64,000 nt of DNA from Doryteuthis pealeii (Eukaryota; Mollusca; Cephalopoda; Myopsida; Loliginidae), in contig CM042157.1 of assembly GCA_023376005.1 (NCBI GenBank), positions 90,144,570 to 90,208,569 on the forward strand. Reading direction: 5' to 3'. The translations under genes were made by a program, and so were the position numbers. Under the pieces are notes generated by a model that saw only the letters and a list, made by a program, of their open reading frames with translations, was not told the DNA's origin and did not search any database. This document shows, piece after piece, positions 45,782-58,341 of this stretch. Numbering within the stretch: position 1 is the stretch's first letter; each line of letters starts with the position of its first letter.

Positions 45782-46380
45782 CCGCCCTGTCGGCTGGGGC
45801 GTTAGAATGCACAGACTGCACCTCTGCAGAGGGGTAAGACTCCCCCAATGGGGCCACCTGTTGGCCGTGGGTGGCGACCCGTGATGCTTAAGGATAGAGC
45901 CCAGGTGGATGAGCAGTTCATGACATGCAATACTCCACTTTGGCCCTATCTTGGGCTAGACGGGCGGTTGGAGAGGCCCCCTCCGATCAATCGGCTGGTC
46001 ACGTCAAGCCCTAGCACCTATATGATTTTCCCAACCCTATTGCCCTTATGGCAAGCCCCAAATCCTTTTTATCATATGGGTGCTAGAAGGCGGTGGCTGC
46101 AGATCTACATGTCCTGGGAATGACGTTAAACTCTATCTGATGGTGAGGTTTCAGTTTTGGAGGTTTGGGGAATGTGGAGCACCCTTCATCACCATTGCTC
46201 CCTGGTCCACTCTGACCCGGAGTGGTAGTACCTGTTAACGTCCCATCTATGGGTTAAATAGAAAAATGTATTTATAAAAAAATTGTATTATCCATTAAGA
46301 ATAGATTTATTTCAAAACTTTATTGGCATTAAATGACCCACTGAGGTTGATATGCCGTAAAACAAAACAAACCAAACCAA
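45782..46380 (+). mobile_element. 0.56-kb retroposon (family C), full-length copy 2
   Basis: CCGCCCTGTCGGCTGGGGCG start and GGTTGATATGCCGTAAAACA end with an (ACAAA)-type tail. Perfect 12-bp duplication ACATTTTCAAGT (45770-45781, 46381-46392). The most complete copy. No conserved open frame and no obvious Pol III boxes. Confidence 0.9.
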
Positions 46381-46392
46381 ACATTTTCAAGT

Positions 46393-47823
46393 GGGTGAGG
46401 CTCATTACCACACACATACACACAATTTTGAATAGCTCTTGTTTATATTTTAATTCATAAACAGTAAAAGGAGTCAGTTTTCTTAAATATTAAAGCCTCA
46501 GCATTTTTGGATGACCTTTTGTATATTAAGATTGATTGAATTTACCAAACAATTTTTTATCTATTGTAATAATAAAGAATTTTTTGGTTTATCATCTACA
46601 GATTGCCAAGTGGTTGGTTATAGTTCTACCAAATTTGGTATGATCACATATACAGATCTATATGTGCACAGGCTCCAAAATAAGGGATGTATCAACAGTA
46701 CTCAGAACGCATGCACATACTGTATCCAGGTCAAAATTGGCATTGTCTTTCAGTGTTGAAATCTTATTTTATATCAATGTATATTGATTTAAGGGAGAGA
46801 CATTGCTTGGCAAAATACATTTTAATATATCTAAAAAAAAAAAGTATAAAAGAAATATCTAGTTTAATATTGTATAAGTGGGTAAATACTTGTGGCTCAT
46901 GTTATAAAAACTTATTGAAAACTTATATATTAGAACATTCTCATTGAGAGAGAGTGACCGTGACCGCTCACTTTCAGAATTGACAAATTCTAGGGATTGG
47001 TGTAAAAAAATTTTTTTTTTTTTTTTTTTTCCTATGAGCATATTAGCCATAGGCATTGTCCTATACTAGATAATAAAAGCTAATTTATTATGGAGTACAT
47101 TATTTCTAGTCATATCTCACTCCATTAACTCTTGCTATTATCTCTATAGGTGAAAATAAAAGTTAGTTTTTTTAATATAAATTCTTTATAATTAATATTT
47201 TATTAAAGAGATACCTCTAAAACTTTGTTCTGTTTATTAAATAAAAACAAAACATAATTTGTAAAAATGTTTAATATTAACTTGAATATCATAGATCTAT
47301 GGGTAAATAGTAGGACAGACTGTTTTTTTGCCTTGGTATGGCACCAGTCTAGGAGAAAGAAAATATTATGAGTATGTTAGTTCTCTTCTTAATTGTATAA
47401 CATTGATTATTTTCACATAACATCTTCATTTGATATCTTATCAATCTCAGCTGCTCTAGCTGACCCTAGACCATTCATTCAGTGGGAAACCATGAAACTC
47501 CATACTGTCATTCACAGTAATCTTCTCTATTACACAACACCTTTTTGCATTTGTGTTGCATTTTTATCTTTATTCAGTTAGTCAACCAACAAAAAAAAAA
47601 ACTGCCAATTTAAAGATATATGTATACGGATATTTTATTGTTAAAATATAATCAAAATCAATCTTTTGAATGAAGTTAGTTGAAACTAAATACTCTTTAG
47701 GGGATTTTTAAAACTAATAATTATATTGTCTTCAATTTACAAAAAAAAAAAAAAAATAATTAAAAAATATTTTGAAAATAAGATGTGAAATGTTGGTCTT
47801 GATTTTCAATTTCTGCAATTGTA
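46393..47823. other. AT-rich DNA with small SINE scrap
   Basis: GGTAAATAGTAGGACAGACT to TAGGAGAAAGAAAA at 47299-47365 is a degenerate family B SINE piece. Poly-T/A runs near 47010 and 47740. Open frames lack family resemblance. Confidence 0.4.
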
Positions 47824-48085
47824 TGGCTACTTAACTCCTATCACACAAACCATCCAAGTAAGATGGATAAGACCTGCTGGACACTACTGGAGAAATGATA
47901 AACTCATAGGTGATGTTCACTTGTGGACACCTACACATGGACATACCAGTGTTGGCCGACCAGCTCTGTCCGGACACTGGATGCTGTGCTGAGGACTTGG
48001 CAGTAGTGATGACTAATAAGGAAGGGTGACGAGAGAATCATAGGAATCCAGGCTGTCAGCACGACTTCATGATGATGATGATATC
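47824..48085 (+). pseudogene. RTE-like LINE C-terminal fragment, copy 1
   Basis: Frame reads YLTPITQTIQVRWIRPAGHY, then WRNDKLIGDVHLWTPTHGHT and VGRPA, the conserved RTE tail region (GHxWR...LWxPxHG). A frameshift and stops follow. Ends in a (GAT)n tail typical of RTE elements. Parallels 60274-60655. Confidence 0.8.
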
Positions 48086-48665
48086 TGCTTTTAATCTAGT
48101 AAACTTAAGATGTCACATGAAGTTCTGTTCTGTTGCCTTTCTCTCAGAATTAATTATAGGCTGTGAATGAAGTTTTTATGTTTTCTGATTTTCTGATCTG
48201 AGGAATTTGTAACAATGGAGAGTAATATAATGCTTGCTTTAACTTCATAACAATAAATACTGATTACTATTATTATTATTATTGATAATGGTTTTCAGTT
48301 GAAACAAAATGTTTAAGGTGTGTTCCACACATCCAATGAATGAAAAAGAAAGTATAAAGAATGTATCAACAATTAAAATGCTTGAAGGAAAATGGAGTCT
48401 GTTTGCAAAATGTTTCATGTACAAACAAGCTCATTATTTTCAAATGAAAGACAATGAATTTTTCAAGTCTTATAGATAGAAAAATATTGATTAAGAATCT
48501 GGCTTTTAATGTTTAGCTAAAAATAAGATACATTTTTTATTCAATTTGTATGAAACCATTTTTACTTTTAAATAATCTGATAGAATTGATCTTTGAATAT
48601 TTTGGTTGTCTAATCAATGATTATGTAAATATAACAATAAGAAAAGCATTTATTTTACGGAACAT
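48086..48665. other. AT-rich DNA
   Basis: Nothing recognised. Confidence 0.4.
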
Positions 48666-49507
48666 TTTTTTCAACATGATTTACTTCCATTTCAATACAT
48701 TTAATTTAGTGATGAATAATAATCTCGTAGATCAAATATTAAATATTGTTTAGTTTCAATAATACTAATGTTGTTACATAATCTATGCGGTTGCATAAGA
48801 TTATTGTCAGTCCCCTGTATTTCTAAAGGGATGGCCCTTTTCATATCACGGGCGGGACTTTCCATGGAATATTACAGAAAGCCCGCAAAATACATGAAGT
48901 CACGTGGGACCTGATTGGGCCCTCAGTTTTCAGTTGGACATCAGGCAGTGAAGATGTCCTGCCTTAACTGGAACTCACACTGCATATGTGCGCTATGTTA
49001 GTCAGATATTTAGTTACATGAAATGTTTAGTTAAGTAAATAAAAGCTTAAGAAAATAACACGGTTTTGTGGTTGGTAAATGTCTTAGTATAAGTGTAACC
49101 GACCACCAAGACGAAGCCCAAGACGCTAGAAGAGATATTAGAAAAGATGCCAGAAGAAGAAAATAAGAAGTAATGAAAAGGGTATACAACATTGTGGCAC
49201 TGAGCAATCTACTGCACTCTACATTAGTTGTAGGTATCTGTTTATATAGTTTTATATTGAAAGAGATTAACAGGCTGTATGGTTTTCAAAATGCTAATCT
49301 ATCATATCTAAGGGATGTTTTTTTGTGGTAGTATTATTTGATTAACTAATCAAACTGTAAAAAGAGTATGCAGTTTTATACAAGAACACTGTTGTAGAGG
49401 CAGAACAGAGTGGTCTGCCCCTGTATAAAGGTAGAACAGTGATATGTAGACCCCTAGATAGATCTGTATATAAAGAAACCATTGTAGCCGTCATTTGCAT
49501 TTCATTC
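48666..49507. repeat. Left arm of a 2.5-kb inverted duplication
   Basis: 48666-48770 and 49191-49507 are the reverse complement of 51202-50782, with a few substitutions. The 420-bp segment between them is absent in the other arm. The duplicated sequence itself belongs to no family I know. Confidence 0.85.
48771..49190 (+). mobile_element. LTR-containing insertion with empty site in opposite arm
   Basis: Flanked by AATG (48767) and ATTG (49191). The right arm has a single ATTG there, so this is a clean 420-bp insertion with 4-bp duplication. An LTR-like part begins TTGTTACATAATC and contains AATAAAAGC (49040) and GTAAC near 49096. About 90 bp of A-rich sequence follow, so it may be an LTR plus part of an internal region. 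Confidence 0.7.
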
Positions 49508-50342
49508 TTTGCATTGGTATGAGATGGTCATTATGTCTTTCATACACTACATGGCACTGCAGACAGGATTTGGAATTGGAACTATCAGAATTGCCAATAT
49601 CATGTCAAGTACTTTGAAACGGTTTATAAATTAGAAAATAAGAGAAAAAGACTAAACAATCTTGTATTCACTCTTATTAAATCAATTTTCTATATTAAAA
49701 TTTTCTTTAATATTGCTTATCTACAAGAAATGTATATGTTTGCCATATAGTTAAAGTGTGTATATAAATTGTGAATGCTTCTTTCCTAGACAGTAATAGC
49801 ACATATTTTCTTACAAAAATTGTTCTAAAATTATTTTTCTTTGAATGGTTTTAGATTTGTAATTGTATACTGAAATATTTTCACTATAGCATAATATTGG
49901 TTTCAGAGTATGGAAAAAAAGAAAAAAAAACACACAAAAAACCCCCCCAATGTTGTTGGTAAAAACAGAGTAGTGTTCTCAGCCAGTATTTTTTTAATTT
50001 AGTCTACTTTCCTGATATTGAAATTACTTCATATTTTGGTTGTTTGCCCTATTTTTATTTTTTTATATTTTTTTTCTTGAGAAATGTTTGGAAGCTGTTT
50101 CATAGCTCTTTAAAAGAAATATATATATTCATAGCAGTAGGTGGCTGGAGACCATTAAAATATGTGTAACCTCAGCAATTTCTACATTTTCATCAGCTAT
50201 TACTTACTGTAATACATTATACAACATATCTCTTTACACTTACTACAGATTTTTTTTAAACACTTTCAAATACCTTCTTCAATATTTCACTTTAGTTTCT
50301 CTTAAAATCTATTTGTCAAATTGATTTTATGACATTCAAAAG
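49508..50342. other. Spacer between duplication arms
   Basis: AT-rich, no recognised feature. Confidence 0.4.
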
Positions 50343-50775
50343 CCGCCCTGTCGGCTGGGGCGTTAGAATGCACCGACTGCACCTCTGCAGAGGGGTAAGA
50401 CTTCCCCAATGGGGCCACCTGTTGGCCGTGGGTGGCGACCCGTAATGCCATAGAACCCAGGTGGATGAGCAGTTCATGACATGCAATACTCCACTTTGGC
50501 CCTTTCTTGGGCTAGACAGGTGATCGGAGAGGCCCCCTCCGATCAATCGGCTGGTCACGTCAAGCCCTAGCACCTATATGATTTTCCCAACCCTATTGCC
50601 CTTATGGCAAGCCCCAACCCCTTTTTATCATATGGGTGCTAGAAGGTGGTGGCTGCGGGTCTACATGTCCTGGGAATGACGTTAAACTCTATCTGATGGT
50701 GAGGTTCCAGTTTTGGAGGTTTGGGGAATGTGGAGCACCCCTTCATCACCATTGCTCCCTGGTCCACTCTGACTT
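50343..50775 (+). mobile_element. 0.56-kb retroposon (family C), 3'-truncated copy
   Basis: Identical 5' start CCGCCCTGTCGGCTGGGGCG. It breaks off at GGTCCACTCTGAC, where the right arm of the inverted duplication begins. The duplication therefore landed in, or was joined to, this copy. Confidence 0.85.
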
Positions 50776-50781
50776 AAACAG

Positions 50782-51202
50782 AAATGAAATGCAAATGACA
50801 GCTACAATGGTTTCTTTATATACAGATCTATCTAGGGGTATACATATCATTGTTTTACCTTTACACAAGGGCAGACTACTCTGTTCTGCCTCTACAACAG
50901 TGTTCTTGTAGAAAACTGCATACTCTTTTTATAGTTTGATTAGTTAATCAAATAATACTACCACAAAAAAAAAAACATCCCTTAGATATGATAGATTAGC
51001 ATTTTGAAAACTATAGAGCCTGTTAATCTCTTTCGATATAAAACTATATAAACAGATACCTACAACTAATGTAGAGTGCAGTAGATTGCTCAGTGCCACA
51101 ATAGTATTATTGAAACTAAACAATATTTAATATTTGATCTATGAGATTATTATTCATCACTAAATTAAATGTATTGAAATGGAAGTAAATCATGTTGAAA
51201 AA
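50782..51202. repeat. Right arm of the inverted duplication (empty-site version)
   Basis: Reverse complement of the left arm without the 420-bp insert. Junction with the retroposon at about 50776. Confidence 0.85.
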
Positions 51203-51304
51203 CTTTTTATTACTTCTCAATTAGATATGGTCAAAATTTCAATATGACAGCACCTCTCCCTTTCTTTAAACTTTTATAAAAAAAAATTGTAAATTGTCAC
51301 ATTT

Positions 51305-51357
<53 letters not shown>

Positions 51358-52078
51358 CTTTTCTTTTCTCTCTTAAGGACAGAGCCTAAACTTACATAAA
51401 ACTTTTTCTATGAATTTCTTAATTATAACATGAAATAAATCATGTTAAAAAGTATACATATTCAAGAAAAAAAAAGAGCCATTTTGACAGATACAGATTT
51501 TTATTTATAAAATTCTTCCATTTTAAAGACTTTAAAACAAATAATTTTTGCATGTGACTTTTTTAAAATCCTTCTTCATAATGCAGCAAAATTACATGAA
51601 GTTTCATTCATTTTTTTCTTCTCCAGATTTTTGTTGAATTTTAATTCATGGGGGTGGGGGACTGAAATTTTAGCCTTACCTACTTCTCAATTGATAGCTG
51701 TGGGTTTCTATGTCGCACATAAGTAACCACTGTTAGCTCTCAAGAATAATAACTTGTACTAACCAGGGTTAGCATAGAAGTAGCATAGAAGGAAAATAAC
51801 AAAACCAAATTATACTTATTTTAAAATTAACATGTGTAGAAAGTTGAATATAAAGTATGTCCAAGCAAATGTTTAGATTGAACATTTCCTACATGTATAT
51901 CTACAACTTGTTTTAATCTGACTGTGCCAACCAGGAAAGTAATTCAGTGTATCTTTAATGAGAACTTTTACATAAACCACTTCACATCAAGGAATGTTAA
52001 AATGAACTTTGTTACATTAATGATATCAGCATCTACTAAAATTTGACCATTTTCTTTCTTTCTTTTTTTTTTTTATCT
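51203..52078. other. AT-rich DNA with a 50-base T run
   Basis: T run at 51308-51357, possibly the tail of an unidentified minus-strand retroposon. Otherwise nothing. Confidence 0.4.
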
Positions 52079-52629
52079 TGTTAGGACATGTTATTTGTGG
52101 AATCTTTGGCATCTTTCCAAAGAGTTAAATTCTTTCTCTTTCTGTCTGTTACTGTTGTATACTCTCTTTACTTACTTTCTTACTTCTATTCTTCTTCTGT
52201 TCATCTTTTCTATCTTAGGTTCTTCTAGCATCTGGACTTCGTCTTGGGGACTTCGTGTCTGGTCTTCCATTGGGGATTTCTCCTTATCAGAAGCCCTGTG
52301 TCATTGGTAGTTTTTAGATAATAACACAAGACTTCAATTTAACTTAGATCATATTTTATTCTGAAATCCCCACCAGATTACCTGCGCAGATTGAGTCGGC
52401 AGCATGCATAACACGACTTACCACCTTTGGCCGATCTGACTCAAATCTCTTTCTAATCTAAGCCGGAAGAGGGTCTTCTCCACCGATTCTCATGGTATCC
52501 ACCAGAAGGATCCAGATGAGGTCAAGCCATGTCGTTCAATCCTTCAAGGCCATGGGCTGCAACTAATAACAGCCATTTTGGTTTCTACACTACTGTACAT
52601 AAATATTAGGAATCTAATAATTATGTAAC
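52079..52629 (+). mobile_element. LTR, family 2, copy 2
   Basis: TGTTAGGACATG...ATTATGTAAC. Aligns with 42608-43130 through CTTATCAGAAGCC, TGTGTCATTGGTAG, ATAACACAAGACTTC and CCATGGGCTGCA blocks. No matching 4-bp flank was found, so it may be a 5' LTR with internal sequence attached. Confidence 0.7.
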
Positions 52630-53165
52630 TTTACGGCATTCACTCTCAGCCAGTTGAGCCAGCTACAACCAATGAATTCACCTGTGGTAAATTCATGGAA
52701 CGAGTATCAAGGGAATATGAAATTTACAAAGGATCCCCAAACCCTGCATGCATATCCCAATCAGGCAAAGGAGATGCCCTTATTTGGAGTAGATTTTCCA
52801 CAGACGCAGTGACAAGTACACCAAAAGCCGTTGATTCTGGGCAATGATGGAGACGCCCTTTGAATTTTTGCAAAAGCCCATTTGGCCAGGTTGTGTCCCT
52901 AATACCACTGGGTGCCAGACCTGTTCACTTTAAGTAACCCTACCAGGAACTTCAGTTCTTGACGGCATCACTCTGACAATACCAAGTTAAACATGGCCCT
53001 GTCGTGATGAGGAGGGTTGGACAAAGAGCTTCCTCTGCCCTTTTACAGCTCTTGTTTTTTGTTCTGTAGGGTGTTAGCCACCCTCCTCACCAGACAAATC
53101 TGTGGGGTTACCGGTTTAGTCACCAATGATCTAACTATGAAACAGGTAGTAAGGGTTACATAGTA
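52630..53165 (+). repeat. GC-rich unidentified block after LTR family 2
   Basis: Two overlapping frames stay open for about 60-70 codons from 52630 and stop near 52806 and 52845. Composition and position suggest the leader or gag start of the LTR element, but no zinc knuckle or protease motif is seen. It ends near a GGGTTACATAG at 53152. Confidence 0.35.
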
Positions 53166-53950
53166 CCAGTAGCACATTGAGTGACTTGAAAAATTATTTC
53201 AAAAAGCCTTTATTTATAAAAGAAATGTTAAACAAGAATGAAACATTCTTAATCTCATTATCTTTATTGTTTATCTTGTTACACATTTGAGTTTGATGGA
53301 TCGGACAATGCTTACTGGTTAATAAAGTTTTCAAATTATAAACTGGTGTGTCATAATGGATGTTTGCATTGGGTATTAAACCATGTTTTTATGTATGAAA
53401 GAATTAGATTCATAATGTATCAATCTTTGTATCCTCTTTTACTTGGAATGTTTATAAAAGTGTCATTTTAATTGTAAAAATGACATCTTAAATATTAAAT
53501 AGAGAAAAGAAATCTCTCTCTCTCCCTCTCCTATAGCATAATTATTGGATTATCCTATTGGTATAGGCCATAGACAACTTCCTATATGAAATATATAGCA
53601 ATTTGACATTGCATTCTGGGAAAAATAAATCTAATTCTAAGGACCTATTTTATGACTGTAATTGTAAATGCTGAAAATTGGATATTGACTCAGGACATTG
53701 ATACCAACCATTTATGTTTACAAGTTTTATTCCCTGTACTGCCATTTAATATGTCAAACTTTCTAACAGGTTATGGGCCCATAGCGCTGAAAAGAATTTT
53801 GGGAGTATTGATTGTATAGTGGTCAGAAATGTTAACTTTATATCTAATATTTATATTCACTAACAGAAAATGAGTTAAAACACATGCACTTTATTCATAA
53901 TTCATATATTAACCTTCTCTGCATGGGAACTGAGTACACTCAATTATGTG
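53166..53950. other. AT-rich DNA
   Basis: Short CT repeat near 53512-53530. No feature recognised. Confidence 0.4.
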
Positions 53951-53952
53951 AA

Positions 53953-54368
53953 CTGCCAAAATAAAAAACTCCCTCCGGCCGATGTAAAAATAAATTTTTG
54001 AAAGATATTGCTTGAGGAGGTGGAAGTTAAAAATTAAATGTTGGAGAGTTTGAACCATAAATCATAAAATCATTAAATTTATTAAAGGAGTAAAAAAAAA
54101 AAAAAAAAAAAAAAAATTTGAAATCGAAACTAAATTCTATTAACTTCGACTATCTATTAAAATAAAACAAACTATATATAGATATATGATACTGGGGATG
54201 TATCTATTAAAACTTGTTTTAAAAAACAATGAGGACTGTCTAATGTTGCATGCTCAAATTTTGAGTGTGTTTATTCTATGTTATGATGATTTCATGTATA
54301 GTGACGTAAGCAGTGACGTAGTTTTTGTTACCAACAAAAGCCGGAAGCGAATCTCAATTATTAATAGA
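53953..54368 (-). mobile_element. Helitron-like element, copy related to 16317-16707
   Basis: The minus strand begins TCTATTAATAATTGAGATTC at 54368 after A. The 3' region holds CGGCCGGAGGGAG and TTTTTTATTTTGG, but the terminal CTAG is mutated to a CAGT-like end and the hairpin is imperfect. An A run (54091-54115) splits it. Confidence 0.65.
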
Positions 54369-55125
54369 TGTGCATTTGAAACATGGGAACCCGAGATTAC
54401 TTGTTTTTGGTAGTTGGGTACTTTCTGGAATTCCCCGTGGAGTGTAAGATGAGGGATTACTGGTAGACCACTTGATTTTAAGTTGGTCTAGGCATGTGAT
54501 TTCAATGTGTATTCAAGTGCTGACCCTGATGGTGGGACCATGAAACACAGTGTGATTATTCTTACACTGTTGTTATGGAGATATTGTAAAAAAAAAGTGA
54601 TGTGCTCCACCAAGGACACTGTTTTTTTTTTTTTTGTAGACAGCTATTACACATCTCCTCTTCTTTTTTTTATGAACTTTGTGTTCCTAACACTTATGCC
54701 ATTGGAACACTCCGTCTTCATCCTGTTTACTTTCAAGTCAAATTGAAGAAAGGTTAAGTGGTGTACTGCTAAAGAGGAAACCTATTGGCAATGAAATGGT
54801 ATGACAAGTGTGACGTTGCCGTATTCAGTACCATCCACTATCCAATTGTTGATTACAAATAAAGTTGACTGCTTGGGACTACAACAATATGGGAGCTGTT
54901 GATCACTCTGACTAGATGTGTAAATATTACACCTTTACTAGTAAAACTGTGAAATAGTGGCTGAAGCTTTTCTCCCTTTTCAACAATGACAAATGCTCAC
55001 ATTGTCTACAATAAAAAAAACACCATGATATAAAGAAATCCATTGTTATTTGGCTCTGCCAATTTCAACAAATTAATTCAGTATCTGTGCATTAATGTGC
55101 AAATGAAGTCTACACAAGCTAATTA
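54369..55125. other. Unassigned AT-rich DNA
   Basis: A CACTGT/ACAGTG-rich part near 54550-54640. No family match. Confidence 0.35.
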
Positions 55126-55126
55126 T

Positions 55127-55879
55127 ATCTATATTAATAATTGTGAAGTGTTTGTTTGCCTATCCCCAATAGATAGCCAAAAAGTTTGATGAATAGCTAC
55201 CAAATTTGGTATCCATACTTATGTGAACTAAAGGAAAACTTTCAATATATTTTTTTTTTTGTTTCTTAAAAGGAAATAATAAACTATCATATTGCTGCAA
55301 GATGTAACTAATCTTATAGAATTTAAATTTTTAAACATCAAAAGAAAGAAAAAGATGTCTTTATGAAAAATAATTGTTCACATTTAAACATTATTGATAA
55401 AGTTTATAAGTAGTTTTTTCAAACTGTAGATATAAAATAATTACATACAATTATTGTTTAGTTGGAACTAATAATCTGGACAAAAACAAAAATACTTAAA
55501 TAAATAAATCTTTTAAGTGTCATTCATTTAGATTTAAAAATATTTTCTATAAAATTCAATGAAATTTTTCACTAAACCAGTTTAACCTCGTATATAACAA
55601 TATAAAAAAAACGTAATTAGTAAATCTCTTTATTATCATGTGGATTTATCTTTTATTGTAATTGGTGTAAATATTTAATTGATAATAATAATTGTAAAAC
55701 CAGCTGTGCTTCAATTCTTGTCCTCTTTGCCAACAACATACTCAACAAACTTAGAATTTTTTGCTTACTTACAAAAACAAAAACTGCAAAATAAGAAAAA
55801 AAAGTATTTCTAAGTCAGCTCCTATATCTGATCTGATTCAACTTTTTATCAACACAGATGAACTATTATCTTATACTAG
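55127..55879. mobile_element. Two Helitron-type ends, possibly one rearranged element
   Basis: TCTATATTAATAATTGTGAA with GTTTGTTTGCC and AAATTTGGTATCCAT (55127-55235, plus) resembles a Helitron 5' region. At 55876-55879 a minus-strand CTAG end follows a perfect hairpin ACACCA...TGGTGT (55897-55914). The two ends face opposite ways, so they may be separate insertions. Confidence 0.45.
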
Positions 55880-55919
55880 CAAAAAAAAAAAAAAAAACAC
55901 CATCCGGGTGGTGTAAAAA

Positions 55920-56755
55920 TTAATTTTTGCCATACTCTTTTGTAAAAAAAAAAAAAAATATAAACAGATCTTTGAAATCTTATATTTATTTTGATAAAGA
56001 TATAAAAAAAAAGTTTTGCTGACAGTTTAAATAAATATTTTCTTTCTAATAAAACCAAGTTTCTAACAGTTAAATTCAAATTAATTAAAATATTTAAGTT
56101 TTTTTTTTTGGGGGGGGGGGTTGAATGTCAAATGAAAACAAAGTTTGTTTTATGACAGATGATAATCAAAGCAGAACTTTTTTTTTTTTTTTTTTTAATC
56201 ATATAATAAAATATAAATTGATATTGATAAGATTTTATAGAATTTTATTAATATTGATTAATAATTTTATTAATAATTTTATTACAAAATATTAAATTTA
56301 ACTACAGAACATTTGAATAGTAAAACAATTACATATATAAAATCAGGGATGGATCTTCATTTTGCAGTAAATTTATTTGAGAATTATTTTAAGTAAAAGA
56401 TTAATAGATAAACAAATGCTACTTAAAATCAAATCTCTTTTTAATAATTTAAAAAAAACTTGGTGAGTTGTGCTACATGTGGCTACCTTATGTATCAAAA
56501 ACTTTTCCATTTTTGCTCAAGGAATTAGTCACAGTATTTCAGATCCAAGATAGGAATTTATGTTAACTAACTTTCCAGTCACATGCAAGCTATGCTCCTT
56601 TGGTGGTCTTGTGTGTGTGTTATATATATTAGTGATGAAATTTGAACTAATTTTCAGTCTGACTTGTTTGAAATTTGGTCTTGTTTAGAAAAAAAAAATG
56701 GGTCTGATTCTGAAACATGGTCTCATTAGCAAGTAAAAATTAAAAGACAAACAAA
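55920..56755. other. AT-rich DNA, possible Helitron body
   Basis: Homopolymers at 55945, 56101 and 56180. No 5' TC end paired with the 55876 terminus was identified. Confidence 0.35.
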
Positions 56756-56756
56756 A

Positions 56757-57107
56757 ATTTATTAATAATGGAGATTAGGTCTGTTTGTCAGTAACTGAAA
56801 CTACGTTACTGCTTACGTCACATTACCCAAAATCGTCATAACATAGAATAAATACACTCAAAATTTGCAACCTTAGAGGAGATCCTCATTGTTTTTCAAA
56901 ACAAGTTTTAATAAATACATGCCCAATGTTATATATTTATGTATAGTTTATTCTAATATATATTAAAAGTTATCAGAACTAAGTTTCCATTTCAAATTAT
57001 TTTATTTTTTCCTTCTTTTTAATAAATTTGATAATTTTACTTACATTGAATTTTTAACTTCCATTTCCTCAGACAATATCTTTAAAAAATTAAATTTTAA
57101 ACCGCCC

Positions 57108-57140
<33 letters not shown>

Positions 57141-57145
57141 CTACT
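56757..57145 (+). mobile_element. Helitron-like element, degenerate ends
   Basis: TTTATTAATAATGGAGATT start and a close match to 16317-16707 (GTCACATTACCCAAAATCGT, AACATAGAATAAATACACTC). The 3' hairpin is eroded (CCGCCCAGAG), followed by a T run and CTACT in place of CTAGT. Confidence 0.7.
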
Positions 57146-57239
57146 AATAATAATGACTGACAATGTTTCATCTAACAATAAAATCATTAAAAGATTTTAT
57201 CAATACTTCTAGTGTAATAAAAAAAATAAATAAAAAAAA

Positions 57240-57610
57240 GACATCAAGAGATTGAGAAACGGAATAAGGGGTGAGTTTATAGGTTTTATTTGAACTCCTG
57301 CCAATCAATTGCTCTTTAATAGCTCAGTTGATAGAGCAGTTGGTGCTTTTAATCAGGATTCATCAAATCAAAGTGAATGTAACTATTAATACTCCTAGTT
57401 TAAAAGGAAAATAACAAAGACAACCAATATGGTACTAAGAGAAATTGAGATCAGAATAAGGTATTAATTTATTGGTTTGATTTGAGCTTCTGTCATCTAT
57501 TGTATTTGTGTTGCTCAGTTGGTAGAGCAGCTGGTGCATTTAATTAGGCTTCATTGAGGTAAAAATGAACATGAGTTTGAATCTCATCAAGAGCTTATCC
57601 TTTATTATTT
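57240..57610 (+). mobile_element. Tandem pair of tRNA-like SINE units, family D
   Basis: AATAGCTCAGTTGATAGAGC (57320) and TTGCTCAGTTGGTAGAGCAG (57512) are tRNA A-box heads. GAGTTTGAATCTCATC near 57570 is a B box in the second unit. Each is preceded by about 80 bp of similar sequence, so the array is a duplication of about 195 bp. Neither folds as an intact tRNA. Confidence 0.6.
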
Positions 57611-57742
57611 CAGATCTGCCCTGTTCCTTGTTATCATAGAATGACTACACAAATGAATTACAAAAAAAAAAAAAAAAGTAAAAATTACAATTAAAAAAAA
57701 CAAAACAAAACAAAAATACTGATTAAAATTACAATTGGGAAA

Positions 57743-58329
57743 CCGCCCTGTCGGCTGGGGCGTTAGAATGCACCGACTGCACCTCTGTAGAGGGGTAAAA
57801 CTCCCCCAATGGGGCTACCTGTTGGCCGTGGGTGGCGACCCGTGATGCTTAAGGATAGAGCCAAGCTGGATGAGCAGTTCATAACTTGCAATATTCCACT
57901 TTGGCTCCATCTTTGGGCTAGATGGGCGGTCGGAGAGGCCCCCTCCGATCAATCAGCTGGTCACGTCAAGCCCTAGCACCTATATGATTTTCCCAACCCT
58001 ATTGCCCTTATGGCAAGCCCCAACCCCTTTTTATCATATTGAGTGCTAGAAGGCGGTGGCTGCGGGTCTACATATCCTGGGAATGACGTTAAACTCTATC
58101 TGATGGTGAGGTTCCAGTTTTGGAGGTTTGGGGAATGTGGAGCACCCCTTCATCACCATTGCTCCCTGGCCCGGAGTGGTAGTACCTGTTAGGGTCCCAT
58201 CTATGGGTTAAATAGAAAAATGTATTTATAAAAAAATTGTATTATCTATTAAGAATTGATTTATTTCAAAACTTTATCGGCATTAAATGACCCACTGAGG
58301 TTGATATGCTGTAAAACAAAACAAACCAA
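57743..58329 (+). mobile_element. 0.56-kb retroposon (family C), full-length copy 3
   Basis: Start CCGCCCTGTCGGCTGGGGCG and end GATATGCTGTAAAACAAAAC. Perfect 12-bp duplication ACAATTGGGAAA (57731-57742, 58330-58341). Confidence 0.9.
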
Positions 58330-58341
58330 ACAATTGGGAAA

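Noticed and set aside
57315..57400. Functional tRNA gene
   Set aside because: The first unit lacks a B box and the second does not close an acceptor stem. They form a tandem SINE-like pair.
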